DNA of 62,783 nucleotides from Paramecium sonneborni (Eukaryota; Ciliophora; Oligohymenophorea; Peniculida; Parameciidae), in assembly GCA_905182985.1 (NCBI GenBank), contig CAJJDN010000192.1:7478-70260 (forward strand), in the 5' to 3' direction. Each line of letters starts with the position of its first letter. The first letter of the stretch is position 1. The position numbers were made by a program, and so were the translations under genes. Below the pieces are notes generated by a model that saw nothing but the letters and a program-made list of their open reading frames with translations, was not told the DNA's origin and ran no database searches. This document shows, piece after piece, positions 51,973 through 62,123 of this stretch.

Positions 51973-53336
51973 TCAATTCAGTTATTTTATATAGTTAATT
52001 ATTAAAGTATTGTATATTTTAATATAATGAAAAAATGAATTGACAAAACAATCAGTCTCATTAAAATAAGTGAAATAAAATTGCATCGCATTGGAGTAAA
52101 TCTTATACGATAGGTTTAAATTGTTAACAATGAACTTTTTGTTACAAAATTTATCGAAAAATCTGAACAAACTCTAAATTAATAATTCAAAATAATACAT
52201 GTATCTGATTTCGAATTTTTTAGATCTATAATTTGTTATTCTCTAATAATATTGAAATGAGTAGAATTTTGAATAGAGTTAATCTATTAATTAATTTAAG
52301 ACTGAGTATTAGCATTCATTTTGAATTAAGTCGAAAGAATCTTCAATAATGCCCAACGAATACACACATCATCAACCTAAGTCTCAAAATTTTGTAAATT
52401 TTATGCTAGATTACTTAAAAAGTTGAATTATGAGTAAGAAATATTTTAAGTATTTGAATCAGTTGAAATCATTGATAACAATTTTTCTACAGTAAATCTA
52501 GTATTAGGATTTGGATCAAGCATGCCTTTAAGTAAAGGAATGAATATTGATTATTGAATTCTTAAGATAGGATTATTGACATAATGTTGCATAATCTTTT
52601 TTAATTGTGATTCTTTTTCATGATAGAAGGGAACATTTCCATAAATGAGCTCATACATGGTAATTCCAACAGACCAGACATCAGACTAAAAGCTGTACAT
52701 ATCATTGAGTAATGATTCGGGTGCCATATAAAGCGGGGTTCCAAATGAGGATTTTTATAACTCCAAAGAATTCATATTAGCACTAAAACCAAAATCAGCA
52801 AGTTTAGGTAGACAATTATGCATCATAATATTTGGAGGTTTGATGTCTCTATGAATGATATCTATTGATTTTAAATAAAAATTACTCTTGTTTTTAAGTT
52901 CTTTCAATGCCTACAGTAATTGATGGAAAATCCTTAACAATTGTTAATCGGATCGATTCTTAGAAAATCGTAATTCTCCTTCATTGCAGTATTCAGTTAT
53001 GATATACTGATTGTTAGGAGTGTAAATGTAATTGATATATTACAAGATGTAAGGAGAATTGAGCTTCTTTAAGGATTCGATTTCATTGCTCAACATCTGT
53101 CTTGAGAAATTAGAATTCAATTTTGAATTCTCGATAACCTAATCATATAATAATAAGCTTGGCTACCTTTATTGCTACTTCTTGTCCAGATCTTCTGTCT
53201 AGGCCTTTAAATACAGAACTGTACTCTCCTGAGCCTAGACAGTCCTCTAAATAATATTCAAAATCATTTATTATCTTTTTAGGCGAGGATTTATTCTATG
53301 ACGACATAATTTTTGCTGATAACATGATTTCTAACA
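51973..53336 (-). CDS. ULK-like serine/threonine protein kinase
   Basis: The kinase domain starts soon after the N-terminus: LGSGEYSSVFKG, EVAIK (ATP lysine, split from the rest by an intron near 53150), YIITEYCNEGEL, IIHRDIKPPNIM (catalytic Asp/Asn), ADFGFS (DFG), GTPLYMAPES, SDVWSVGITMYEL. All catalytic residues are intact. The C-terminal ~150 residues, after an intron near 52330-52355 ending AAG, are helical and aromatic (FYSFQYYQRITNYRSKKF, then YYFELLIQSLFRFFDKF). They resemble the tail of other ULK/Atg1-like ciliate kinases. The stop is TGA 51973-51975. Two starts are possible: 53336 (MLEIM) or 53307 (MSSQNKSS), the latter looking more natural. It is not a close copy of the kinase at 29755-31433. 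Confidence 0.83.
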
Positions 53337-53387
53337 TTAAAGTTTTAAATTATTTATTTATTATTTAGGTCTTCATTTTTATAAAAA

Positions 53388-55152
53388 ATGAGTAACCTGA
53401 CGGATCTTCAATTCTAAGAAAAGATAATCTAAATCAAGTTCCTACACGCAATTTCACTCATATCTATTCAGATTTATTGTTATCAATCTTTTAAACTGTC
53501 ATTGGATAAGTACTTCTAGATGTGGATTTTGAGATTGGTTTACATTCTTAGTATAGCATAATGACCCATGTTTTGTTGCCTCTTTAGGATTTGTTAATAT
53601 TATTGTAATTGTGTTCTTGATTCTTACGGTTTTTTGTAATCCTTCATCTAATTCTCATAGGAGCCAATGAATTCCTTATTTAACATTCAGCTCAAGAATT
53701 AAGAGCAAACAAACTAAAACTATAATCTAGAAATTTTATTAATTATACTCATACATTTGTTATACTTTATCCCATTCTCCCATTCTCTTAGGTACGTCCT
53801 TTTGAAATTCATTGTAATTCTGATCATGATCAAACCTATCATCACTTTGACAATCATTGAAAAAGATAGGTGAACCACAATTAGGCGCCTCATAAAATGA
53901 TCTCTTCTGTTCTATTTACCATTCTATATAAAGGCTTCAAAAGTTACATTATTATAAATAAATATAGCATTTCTTTTCAACATTAGATCTTGGATGTTTT
54001 CAAGTAAATTTTATTATTCACAGACATTATTCATCTATTCTGATATGTATTATTCATCTATTCTGATATGTATTATTCATTATTTATCTGTATATTAAGT
54101 AGGAGTACCAGGGGCAGGTTTAGCCACTAAATGCACTGAAGTTCTTAATTTTAATTCTTTTTATTTTTGTAATCATAAGGATAATCAAGATACATATTTA
54201 TTTATATTTTTGAGTCATCACTAATTTTACCTTATTATTTTAATAATACCAAATATTGAAGACAAGTATTTTCAAATTACAGATTTAAATTTTCAATTTA
54301 GAGATAAAAGAATATCTCCAATAATTGCATTTATAAATGCTGATTTTTTTCTTCTTTTTCCTAGCTTCATTGCTTTTGGATTTGGATTTGATGAAGTAAA
54401 TGCTTATATGGCTATGGCTCGGATGACTTTTGCTGGCAATGAAATTGGTGCTATAAATTTAAAAAGAACCAAATATATTCATTTTTTGGCTTTGTCATAT
54501 TCATCACTATTTTAATGGTTAGGTTAACTTTCCTAAACGAACTGCAACTTTAATAGAGCAGATAGATAAGAGATAAATTATATAATTTTACAACTTTATC
54601 CTATTTTTGTTTTTGGCTCTTTTGTTATCGATGGTCTAAAAGGAACATTAACTGTAATTCTCAAAAAAATTGATCAAAAAGATTGTTACTCTAAGCTTTT
54701 AGTATATTTATAATAGGAACAAATTTATTTTATTTTATTTTTATATTTTGCCTGTAACTTTGATTTAGGATTAAAAGTTGATTGAATCAGGTTATTTTTT
54801 AACCTTGCTAATGCACTTTTGGCTGTATTTAATTTTGATTTTTATTGCTAATTGGCATCAAATGAGTGAAAGAATTTGTTCAAGATCTGAAAAAAAAGCA
54901 AAGCTAAATTAACATGATTCTTTGAATAATGTCTTTGTAGAAAATAATATCAAAGTTAAGAATAATATAAGAAAGAGAAAGGAAAGAGAAAAAAGTAAAA
55001 GGTATTTTATCGATAAATTTTGTCATAAAATACATAATAGAAAAAAAAAATAAAAAAACATCAATTTAATTCAAATATTAAAAATTATTATAATCAAATA
55101 TAGTTATGAGAATCTGATAAAGAAGGAATTTTATCTTGTCTATAAGAGGTGA
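53388..55152 (+). pseudogene. TMEM185-like multi-pass membrane protein, probably damaged
   Basis: The 3' half has clean blocks: IAFINADFFLLFPSF, then FGFGFDEVNAYMAMARMTF, FVFGSFVIDGLKGTLTV, LIESGYFLTLLMHFWLYL and a basic tail ending in TGA 55150-55152. Repeated hydrophobic helices resemble TMEM185 (FAM11)-type proteins. The 5' half (53388-54240) is protein-like only in pieces: ANEFLIQHSAQELRANK, then LFTILYKGFKSYIIIN. Unrepaired TGAs fall between them, and a 23-bp direct repeat lies at 54026-54080. At about 54730-54790 the good frame also changes. Some gaps may be introns I could not define, so this is either a damaged gene or a poorly resolved one. Confidence 0.45.
54026..54080. repeat. 23-bp tandem repeat, two full copies plus a partial third
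   Basis: Units at 54026-54048 and 54049-54071 are identical, followed by nine bases of a third. Twenty-three is not a multiple of three, so the duplication shifts the frame of the surrounding membrane-protein gene. Confidence 0.9.
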
Positions 55153-55429
55153 TGCCAAGCAAATTTAAAAACTATTATTGTCAAGTCTTTCTTGATCAAA
55201 TAATCATAATATCGTTTACTATAATTAAAATTTTTAAAAATATATACTATCAATTGAAAAAATATTATATTTAAAAGTTATGAATTAGGAAAGATGCTTA
55301 TTTTTTTATCTCTTCCTTAAATTTAAAAAATTTCATGTCTTTACTTTTCAAAAATTAAAAAGTTTATTCGTTTTTTGTAATTAAGTTAATATTTTAATTA
55401 TATTCAAAAAATATTGTGAGAATACCATA

Positions 55430-55870
55430 ATAATGAACGATATTATTAGAATAACGATGTATATTACATTCATTTCATTATTTCAATGGTGAATCCTTAA
55501 ATCCATCTCTCTGCCCTTTTTTTGTTTAATTTGAAAATCTTTATGTTCTTCCAAACAGCATTTATTTGCTTTATATTGCTTAGGCTACTTAATTCTATCT
55601 TTCTTTTGGTATCCTCGTCAATCCATATAAAATATCTTTATTGGAACTTTAATTGGTGCTACAGAAGCAAAGTTTTGGTGGAGGAGAATAACTTTTTTTA
55701 TTTGATAGCTCTTCTTTTTATACAATTTATTCATCATAAAATGTAATTTTTTTTGGTTTATGTTTTTGTTTATTATTTTTATTTTTTTGATTTATGATTG
55801 GAGTTATGCAGAGTGTAGGAGAGGATTAAAATTAAGTTTATGAGTTTTTTTAGGATTTAGATTTACATAT
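55430..55870 (+). pseudogene. fragment of a membrane-protein coding region (repeated at 56624-57064)
   Basis: The plus strand holds hydrophobic coding-like blocks in several frames. The clearest reads IFIGTLIGATEAKFWWRR near 55635-55690, and a 74-codon hydrophobic frame lies at 55522-55746. No frame is open across the whole, and introns could not be defined. It may be the 3' remainder of a membrane gene or a relic. Because it lies in duplication 4, the same sequence appears again at +1194. Confidence 0.3.
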
Positions 55871-56105
55871 GCCCATTTTTTATTAAGAATTTAATTGAAA
55901 TATATTTTCATTTATCAATTTTTAATATAATATATAAAACTAGTTTTTAAAATAGCTCCAAATACCAGTATAAAAATTAAGAATATAGAAATACTGCTCT
56001 ACTTGAAAATAGCATTAAAATAATTAATTGTCTAAATATAAAGTACAATGCACTAATATAATATATTTAATCAATTTGTCTAATAAAAACATAATTAGAA
56101 CTCTA

Positions 56106-56338
56106 TCATTATTATTTGAAACTAATTTCATAATCTTAGAATCCATTTTTTTTTGCTTCATCTAAATACTTATACAATAAGGGTCTTGACACATTATTAA
56201 TGTATAAAGTTGTTAAATAAGTATACATAAATGTAACACTTGAAGCAACAAATAAACCTAAATATAAATGCTTATATTGATTGAGATGTTCAAAAGTATT
56301 AGTATATTAGGGTTTAAAAACATATTTTAAAAGCAATT
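56106..56338 (-). pseudogene. truncated copy of the two-helix membrane protein gene
   Basis: It is identical to 57300-57532, lacks the start because the contig ends at the N, and is an assembly duplicate. Confidence 0.8.
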
Positions 56339-56339
56339 N

Positions 56340-57532
56340 GAGGTGATGCCAAGCAAATTTAAAAACTATTATTGTCAAGTCTTTCTTGATCAAATAATCA
56401 TAATATCGTTTACTATAATTAAAATTTTTAAAAATATATACTATCAATTGAAAAAATATTATATTTAAAAGTTATGAATTAGGAAAGATGCTTATTTTTT
56501 TATCTCTTCCTTAAATTTAAAAAATTTCATGTCTTTACTTTTCAAAAATTAAAAAGTTTATTCGTTTTTTGTAATTAAGTTAATATTTTAATTATATTCA
56601 AAAAATATTGTGAGAATACCATAATAATGAACGATATTATTAGAATAACGATGTATATTACATTCATTTCATTATTTCAATGGTGAATCCTTAAATCCAT
56701 CTCTCTGCCCTTTTTTTGTTTAATTTGAAAATCTTTATGTTCTTCCAAACAGCATTTATTTGCTTTATATTGCTTAGGCTACTTAATTCTATCTTTCTTT
56801 TGGTATCCTCGTCAATCCATATAAAATATCTTTATTGGAACTTTAATTGGTGCTACAGAAGCAAAGTTTTGGTGGAGGAGAATAACTTTTTTTATTTGAT
56901 AGCTCTTCTTTTTATACAATTTATTCATCATAAAATGTAATTTTTTTTGGTTTATGTTTTTGTTTATTATTTTTATTTTTTTGATTTATGATTGGAGTTA
57001 TGCAGAGTGTAGGAGAGGATTAAAATTAAGTTTATGAGTTTTTTTAGGATTTAGATTTACATATGCCCATTTTTTATTAAGAATTTAATTGAAATATATT
57101 TTCATTTATCAATTTTTAATATAATATATAAAACTAGTTTTTAAAATAGCTCCAAATACCAGTATAAAAATTAAGAATATAGAAATACTGCTCTACTTGA
57201 AAATAGCATTAAAATAATTAATTGTCTAAATATAAAGTACAATGCACTAATATAATATATTTAATCAATTTGTCTAATAAAAACATAATTAGAACTCTAT
57301 CATTATTATTTGAAACTAATTTCATAATCTTAGAATCCATTTTTTTTTGCTTCATCTAAATACTTATACAATAAGGGTCTTGACACATTATTAATGTATA
57401 AAGTTGTTAAATAAGTATACATAAATGTAACACTTGAAGCAACAAATAAACCTAAATATAAATGCTTATATTGATTGAGATGTTCAAAAGTATTAGTATA
57501 TTAGGGTTTAAAAACATATTTTAAAAGCAATT
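56340..57532. repeat. direct duplication 4, copy B (1193 bp)
   Basis: Second copy of 55146-56338, offset 1194. It continues into the complete two-helix membrane-protein gene. Confidence 0.9.
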
Positions 57533-57779
57533 AAAATACTCCAATAGTTCCTAACAATGTCCCTCCTAGACCAAAAGCAAAATAAGCTGAATATTTAGAA
57601 ATTCTAAATTAATCCTCCTCTTCCAAATGAACATATTGTTTGACAGAATTAAATTTATAAAATATTTTTGATTCATATGGGTGGTCAATAAAGTTATTAC
57701 CATAAGGATTTAGTGGATGATTTTCACTCATAAATGGAGTTTGTGATCTCAGAGCATTATTATTATTATTTTTACTCAT
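57300..57779 (-). CDS. small protein with two membrane helices, unknown
   Basis: The start at 57777-57779 reads MSKNNNNNALRSQTPF. A polar N-terminal half follows (KQYVHLEEEDQFRISKY), then helix 1 (FAFGLGGTLLGTIGVFQLL), a short loop, and helix 2 (LYLGLFVASSVTFMYTYL). The tail is YKYLDEAKKNGFQDYE, and the stop is TGA 57300-57302. About 160 residues, with no intron needed. An upstream in-frame ATG (57830) overlaps the stop of the neighbouring gene, so the MSK start is preferred. I do not recognise the family. It could be an organelle membrane protein. Confidence 0.7.
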
Positions 57780-57826
57780 AATATAAATATTAATAAATGT
57801 TAATGAAAAAATGAAAGTAACTGATT

Positions 57827-58242
57827 TCATGTCTCGATTTCTTCATGTAAAAGTAAAGTTAAATAAGTGTCAGTAATTATTTAATACTCATTTAACTCTG
57901 CATCATTATTAAGCAATGTTTTTTCTAGAAATAGTGAAGATCTCTCTGATTCAATACCGCATTTTGATTTTATTTCTTCTATTTTCATATTGGGTTTAGC
58001 TTTAATATAATACGTCCTATTATTTTAGTCTTGAATAGTTAACATCAAAAGTTTTTGTTCTTTCCGTGATCCACAGAGCAAACAAAAAAAGGTTCCTATA
58101 ACACTAAATATTAAGAAATTATAATTATAATTAATCTTAAACAACTTTAAAAATAAAACAATAATTACATAAAGTAAGAATTAATAAAATCTCTTTAAAA
58201 TAGCATTTCTTTTTTTTTTAGACAATAATTACTAAGGAGCAT
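57827..58242 (-). CDS. membrane-anchored ubiquitin-like protein
   Basis: The start MLLSNYCLKKKRNA is at 58240-58242. Two hydrophobic helices follow (FLLYVIIVLFLKLF and FLIFSVIGTFFCLLCG), then a basic linker and a beta-grasp-like domain. That domain reads LMLTIQDQNNRTYYIKAKP, MKIEEIKSKCGIES, SLFLEKTLLNNDAELNEYQI, TYLTLLL, which matches the order of ubiquitin strands and helix. It ends HEEIET and TGA 57827-57829, with no terminal Gly-Gly, so it is not a conjugated modifier. About 138 residues, no intron. Membrane-anchored ubiquitin-like domains occur in HERP/TMUB-type ER proteins. Here the helices precede the domain, so the match is only architectural. Confidence 0.65.
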
Positions 58243-58469
58243 AGTTATTTAAGAGAAATTAATAGAAGAGTAATAAATATGGAATTATAGTTTTATATAT
58301 TTATTTTAAATTATTTACAGATCTACACGTAATTGAAAAATTATTTATTAAAATGAGCAATAATTTTATTATGGAGATATAAAATATTAATGAGTTTTTT
58401 ATTAATAGTTTTCTCTAAAAAATAATTCTTATATGATTTATTTGAGTGTTTTTGATATATTATAAACAA

Positions 58470-59003
58470 TCAGAGTTATTTCTTAATGGTCTATAGTTTC
58501 TTCTATTTTTGTTTATCTTTTTATACTAATCTTAATTGTTTCTTTGATTTCTTAAGTTCATGTTCAATTTCTTTTTTCCTAAAGACATCCTAGTTTTTTA
58601 ATTTAGTTTTATACTTCATAAGCATCAGACTTGGTAGCTTCAATAATAGGTGGAATTATAGAATCTCTCTTTTTTAATTTTCTCAAAGCCCAATCCTTTT
58701 TATTTTCATCCCAAACCATTCGACTATTAATTTTAAATTCTGGACAATATACTTTTTTTTTTTTTTAGCAAATTTACTATCCTTAACTTTTTAAATGTAT
58801 GTCTGTTATCTGGGTAAAATAATATTTTCTTTATCATAAGGAAGATCTGTTTCTTATTTACCTTCAATTAATCTTTAAGACACATATTTAAGCTATTCTG
58901 ATACTTTATCTGCAATAATATCAAAATCATATTGTTCTATTGTATCTAAAGCAGTTAAAGTAAGCTTAGGTTTATCAAAAAGTGTGTTAATATTTGAGGT
59001 CAT
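58470..59003 (-). CDS. RRS1-like ribosome biogenesis protein
   Basis: The start MTSNINTLFDKPKLTL leads to LPYDKENIILPRQQTYIQK and DSKFAKKKKKVY, then SRMVWDENKKDWALRKL. An intron (about 58600-58625) is followed by DVFRKKEIEHELKKSKKQ and a Lys/Gln-rich tail. The stop is TGA 58470-58472, about 169 residues. The order Leu-Pro-Arg segment, FAKxK, VYDExxxxW and a DxFxxKxxE helix follows the RRS1 family, which joins the 5S RNP to pre-60S particles in the nucleolus. The WEKFA motif itself is degenerate, so the assignment is moderate. Confidence 0.6.
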
Positions 59004-59031
59004 TTTAGGACTTAAATAAATAATAAATAAA

Positions 59032-59287
59032 ATGAATATAAAGTTAATTTTCATATTTTTAGTGTTACTTGCACAAGGAGCTTTTGGTATAAAATTTGAA
59101 TATAAAAGGTGTTGTAACTAAGGTGACTGAGTGTTAGGCAAAATGTGATAAGCAAGTAAATGGATGCATTTACTCATGTGCATAAACATAGTTGCGATAA
59201 TCGTTACTCACTCAAGAGAGATGTTAAAAACTATGTGCTGGAGTAAATAAGGAATGCAAAAATACAAAATGCTACTTAGATCCTTGA
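59032..59287 (+). CDS. small secreted cysteine-rich protein
   Basis: The start MNIKLIFIFLVLLAQGAFG is a signal peptide. An intron of about 22 nt ending AAG follows (about 59090-59111). The mature peptide of about 58 residues then has eight cysteines: TECQAKCDKQVNGCIYSC, RCQKLC, ECKNTKCYLDP. It ends at TGA 59285-59287, total about 77 residues. The paired CxxxC spacing suggests four disulfides in a compact helical fold. I do not recognise a family. It is divergent from the RRS1-like gene with only 28 bases between starts. Confidence 0.75.
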
Positions 59288-59368
59288 TTAGTTATTTTAG
59301 AGATTTTAAAAAACGTATTATATATATTCTCTAACCCCTTTTATCTATTTATTATTAATATTATTTCA

Positions 59369-60416
59369 ATGACAGATGTTGACAATATTATCAAACACAA
59401 TCAGAAAGTTGTAATAGAAATCATCTTGGCTACGAACACTCTAAGTGCCTTAGGTGCAATTTTAATGATACTAACTTATTTTAAGTACAGATTGTTAAAT
59501 TAATAGATTTAAAGAACTATAAACATTTGCATTTCGAATAGTGCTTTTTCTAAATATATCTGATCTTATTTTAGCTTTATCTAACATGTTATTAGTAACA
59601 GATAACTTCTAAGATAGTAACAATGCATTATGTCTAATTTAATCCTATCTTATCAATGCATCCTAATTATCATCAATAATGTATCCAATTTTATATTAAA
59701 AGATGGACTGCTATTATAGCATTTATTCTATATTAATCATGCGTTAATAATCAAAAGGAGGAAACTTTAAGTCTTTATAAATATTTATTTTTTGGCTTTT
59801 GCATCCCTTTCTCTATATCAATATATCCATTTTTTACTCATGATTATGGTTTTGCAGGTATAAGTTGTTGGATCAAAGAGGATTATGTAATTTAATTTTC
59901 CAATTTTAGATTAACAATTCTTATAGAAGTACAATAATAAGATATATTAATTTCTACATTCCATTGATTATAATCATCTTGTACAATTCAATTATTTACA
60001 TTATAATCATTTGTAAATTGTATGGAATATCTGAATAATAAACAAAATTTATCTATAAGATGATATCTTATCCATTAATATTAATTATTTGTTGGATATT
60101 CACAGCATTTAATAGAACTTATGAGGAAATTTCCTAATAATAATAGATCTGGTTGCTCTACCTATCAAAGGCGCTTTCTGGATTGATGGGCTTTTTTAAC
60201 TATATTGGTTACGGTTTCACACCTTAAGTAAGGGAATCTTGCTCTTTTTATTGTTGTGCAAACAAATCAAAGACTGTATAAATTGAATTGGAATTGAAAC
60301 AATAATAAAATCGAGATCTTACTTAAAATACACAAGAGACCAATTCCAGAAATTCTGTGGATTCATAAAGAGACAGTATTTAAGGAGACTTAAGCTTTAT
60401 TGCTGGATTATATTGA
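59369..60416 (+). CDS. seven-helix GPCR-like receptor
   Basis: The start is MTDVDNIIKHNQKVV. TM1 (ILATNTLSALGAILMIL) is followed by an intron near 59486-59508, then TM2 (VLFLNISDLILALSNML) and TM3 (SYLINASQLSSIMYPIL). TM4 contains WTAIIAFILY, the second extracellular loop has ISCWIKEDY, and TM5 and TM6 follow (LIIIILYNSIIYIIICKLYG and ISYPLILIICWIFTAFNR). TM7 is LSKALSGLMGFFNYIGYGF. A cytoplasmic tail with VRESCSFYCCANKSK ends at TGA 60414-60416. The loop-2 C-W segment and the helix order fit the cAMP-receptor-like GPCR class found in ciliates and Dictyostelium. The intron around 59700 is not fully resolved. The ligand is unknown. Confidence 0.75.
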
Positions 60417-60438
60417 TTTTTTATATAATATTTTTATT

Positions 60439-61164
60439 TCACTTGGCATCTAAGTCTTTATTTCTTTTGGTTCTGACATTTATTTTTGGCCCTAATGAGG
60501 TACCATTAATAAAAAATGGGAAATCATCAACATCTAAATCCTCAATGTACACTTCGTCTAGCCTGTTAATATATTTTTAATCAATAAGCCCAGTAGATTA
60601 GAGGACAATGGGAATGAAAGATTTATTCTAAAATATTTATTTATAGTCTTCTTTATAAAAAAGAGGTTTGAGATTTTTATGAATTTCTTGCTTAGTTATG
60701 ATTTTCCTGATTGTAATTTCGTTCCAGAAAGGGTTTTATAAAAATTCAGCATAATCTTCGATAACAATCTCTCCAAATCTATCGTATAGGACATAAACAT
60801 TTCTATTATCTCTAAAGATTAATCCAAGTGAATCATAATGAGGATATGGCTTAGTGAATTGAGAATATGAACAATTAATTATATCGCTTACTGAGATGCA
60901 TTCCATACATTCAAACTTCATAAATATTAAATCTCCAGAATCTAATCTATCTAGAACTATCTGATCAGCTCTGAATCCATAACTTAATCCAAAATATTGA
61001 TTTTAAGGTCTAGTATTGTCTTTAAATTCTACTTCATTCTCTTTTTTAATTTGCAATTCCCTTTTATTTTAATAGGCTTTGTAAAACAAGTAGCTGTAGC
61101 CAGTAATGCCAAATATTGAAGAGGTTAAAAGAAATGGTTTTATATTATTTTTAATAAAATTCAT
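60439..61164 (-). CDS. possible permuted papain-like protein with N-terminal membrane anchor
   Basis: The start MNFIKNNIKPFLL leads into one membrane helix (LLTSSIFGITGYSYLFY) and a charged linker. A globular domain follows: LDSGDLIFMKF, PYPHYDSLGLIFRDN, VYVLYDRFGEIVIEDYAEF, WNEITIRKI. It ends at TGA 60439-60441, about 240 residues. The order GD(L/I)I, then H...GLI, then a V...V strand is seen in permuted papain/NlpC-P60-like enzymes (YiiX/YaeF, LRAT type). A Cys at the expected nucleophile position is not certain, so enzymatic activity is unproven. The start used lies 17 bases below the capping-protein stop; an earlier ATG at 61188 would overlap that stop. Confidence 0.55.
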
Positions 61165-61180
61165 TATTGAATTCAATTAA

Positions 61181-62110
61181 TCATCCATATTTCTATTTAA
61201 ATTCGCCTGCCAATCCTTATCTTTATTGAATAGATTGTTTTTCTCCTTCGCTGAAACGTGTTTAAAACACTATCTATAAAAATAGATGAACAAAGATATT
61301 ACATCTCTGGTTTTTCCAAAATAAACACTATCCAATTATGAACGTAGATAACTTTCAACATCTTCTACTAAAGTTCCAATTTTCATAATATGAAACAACT
61401 CTATATCTTTACCTCCCGCAGGTGCCTCATATGATTCTTCTTTCTTAAAAAATGCAAATAAATAGTACCTATTTGGTCAATGTACCTGTTATATTGAATT
61501 TGCCAACATCTTGGTTTGATGATATATTCATTTCTAAAACAACCGAGGTAGTTATCTTATAAGTCCATTTAGACTTGCCATCTGTTTTAACATCAATAAC
61601 ATTAATAGAACTCCATGACCCTTCTTCAATTCCTTTAGTTTTTTCTACATTTTTCCTAATTAACCAAGCAGTAGCAAATCCACCATCATCTTTATCCCAA
61701 AAATAACATGATGATAATCCTCCTTCATAATATCTTTGGATATATCAGAATATAAATACAATCTTCTATATTCATCAAATACGGCATTGGCTTTGAGTTC
61801 TAATTTACGTAATTGTTCAGAAGGATAAACTGCATCATCAATTGGTGGATAATATTGATTATTTTATGGAGATCTAAATGAGTCTCCATCTCTATTAAAC
61901 TCTGATTAAATAAATTGATTTCCTTTTTCATCTTGTCCAATATCTAAATGTCATTTCTTTTATACCTAAAGGTTTATCTATCTTTTAGTATAATTCTTCT
62001 GCATAATCTGGAATTAAAGATGTTAATGCTGCTGCATTCTTTTAGATTTATGTTGGTGGCAACCTTTTAAGGATGTTCAAGCAAGAGTGAATTTTCTCTT
62101 TCGATTCCAT
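61181..62110 (-). CDS. F-actin capping protein beta subunit
   Basis: The start MESKEKIHSCLNILKRLPP leads to the CapZ-beta signature. After an intron comes FNRDGDSFRSPQNNQYYPP, then PSEQLRKLELKANAVFDEYR. An intron ending AAG at about 61705-61735 is followed by YYEGGLSSCYFWDKDDGGFA, AWLIRK, GSWSSINVIDV and TYKITTSV. Near the end come HIMKIGTLVEDVESYLRSQ and YFGKTRD, an intron, then IVFQTRFSEGEKQ, and TGA 61181-61183. About 270 residues as usual. It forms a heterodimer with the alpha subunit that caps actin barbed ends. Four introns are needed; two end in AAG. Confidence 0.93.
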
Positions 62111-62123
62111 TATTAATTATTTA

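Larger units (their letters stand above)
55146..56338. repeat. direct duplication 4, copy A (1193 bp)
   Basis: It repeats as 56340-57532 with no difference seen in the parts compared; the N at 56339 separates the copies. It begins a few bases before the TGA of the TMEM185-like gene. Confidence 0.9.

Noticed and set aside
55522..56940. Two identical 74-aa ORFs suggesting a duplicated gene
   Set aside because: They sit in the two halves of duplication 4; an assembly duplicate, not a gene pair.
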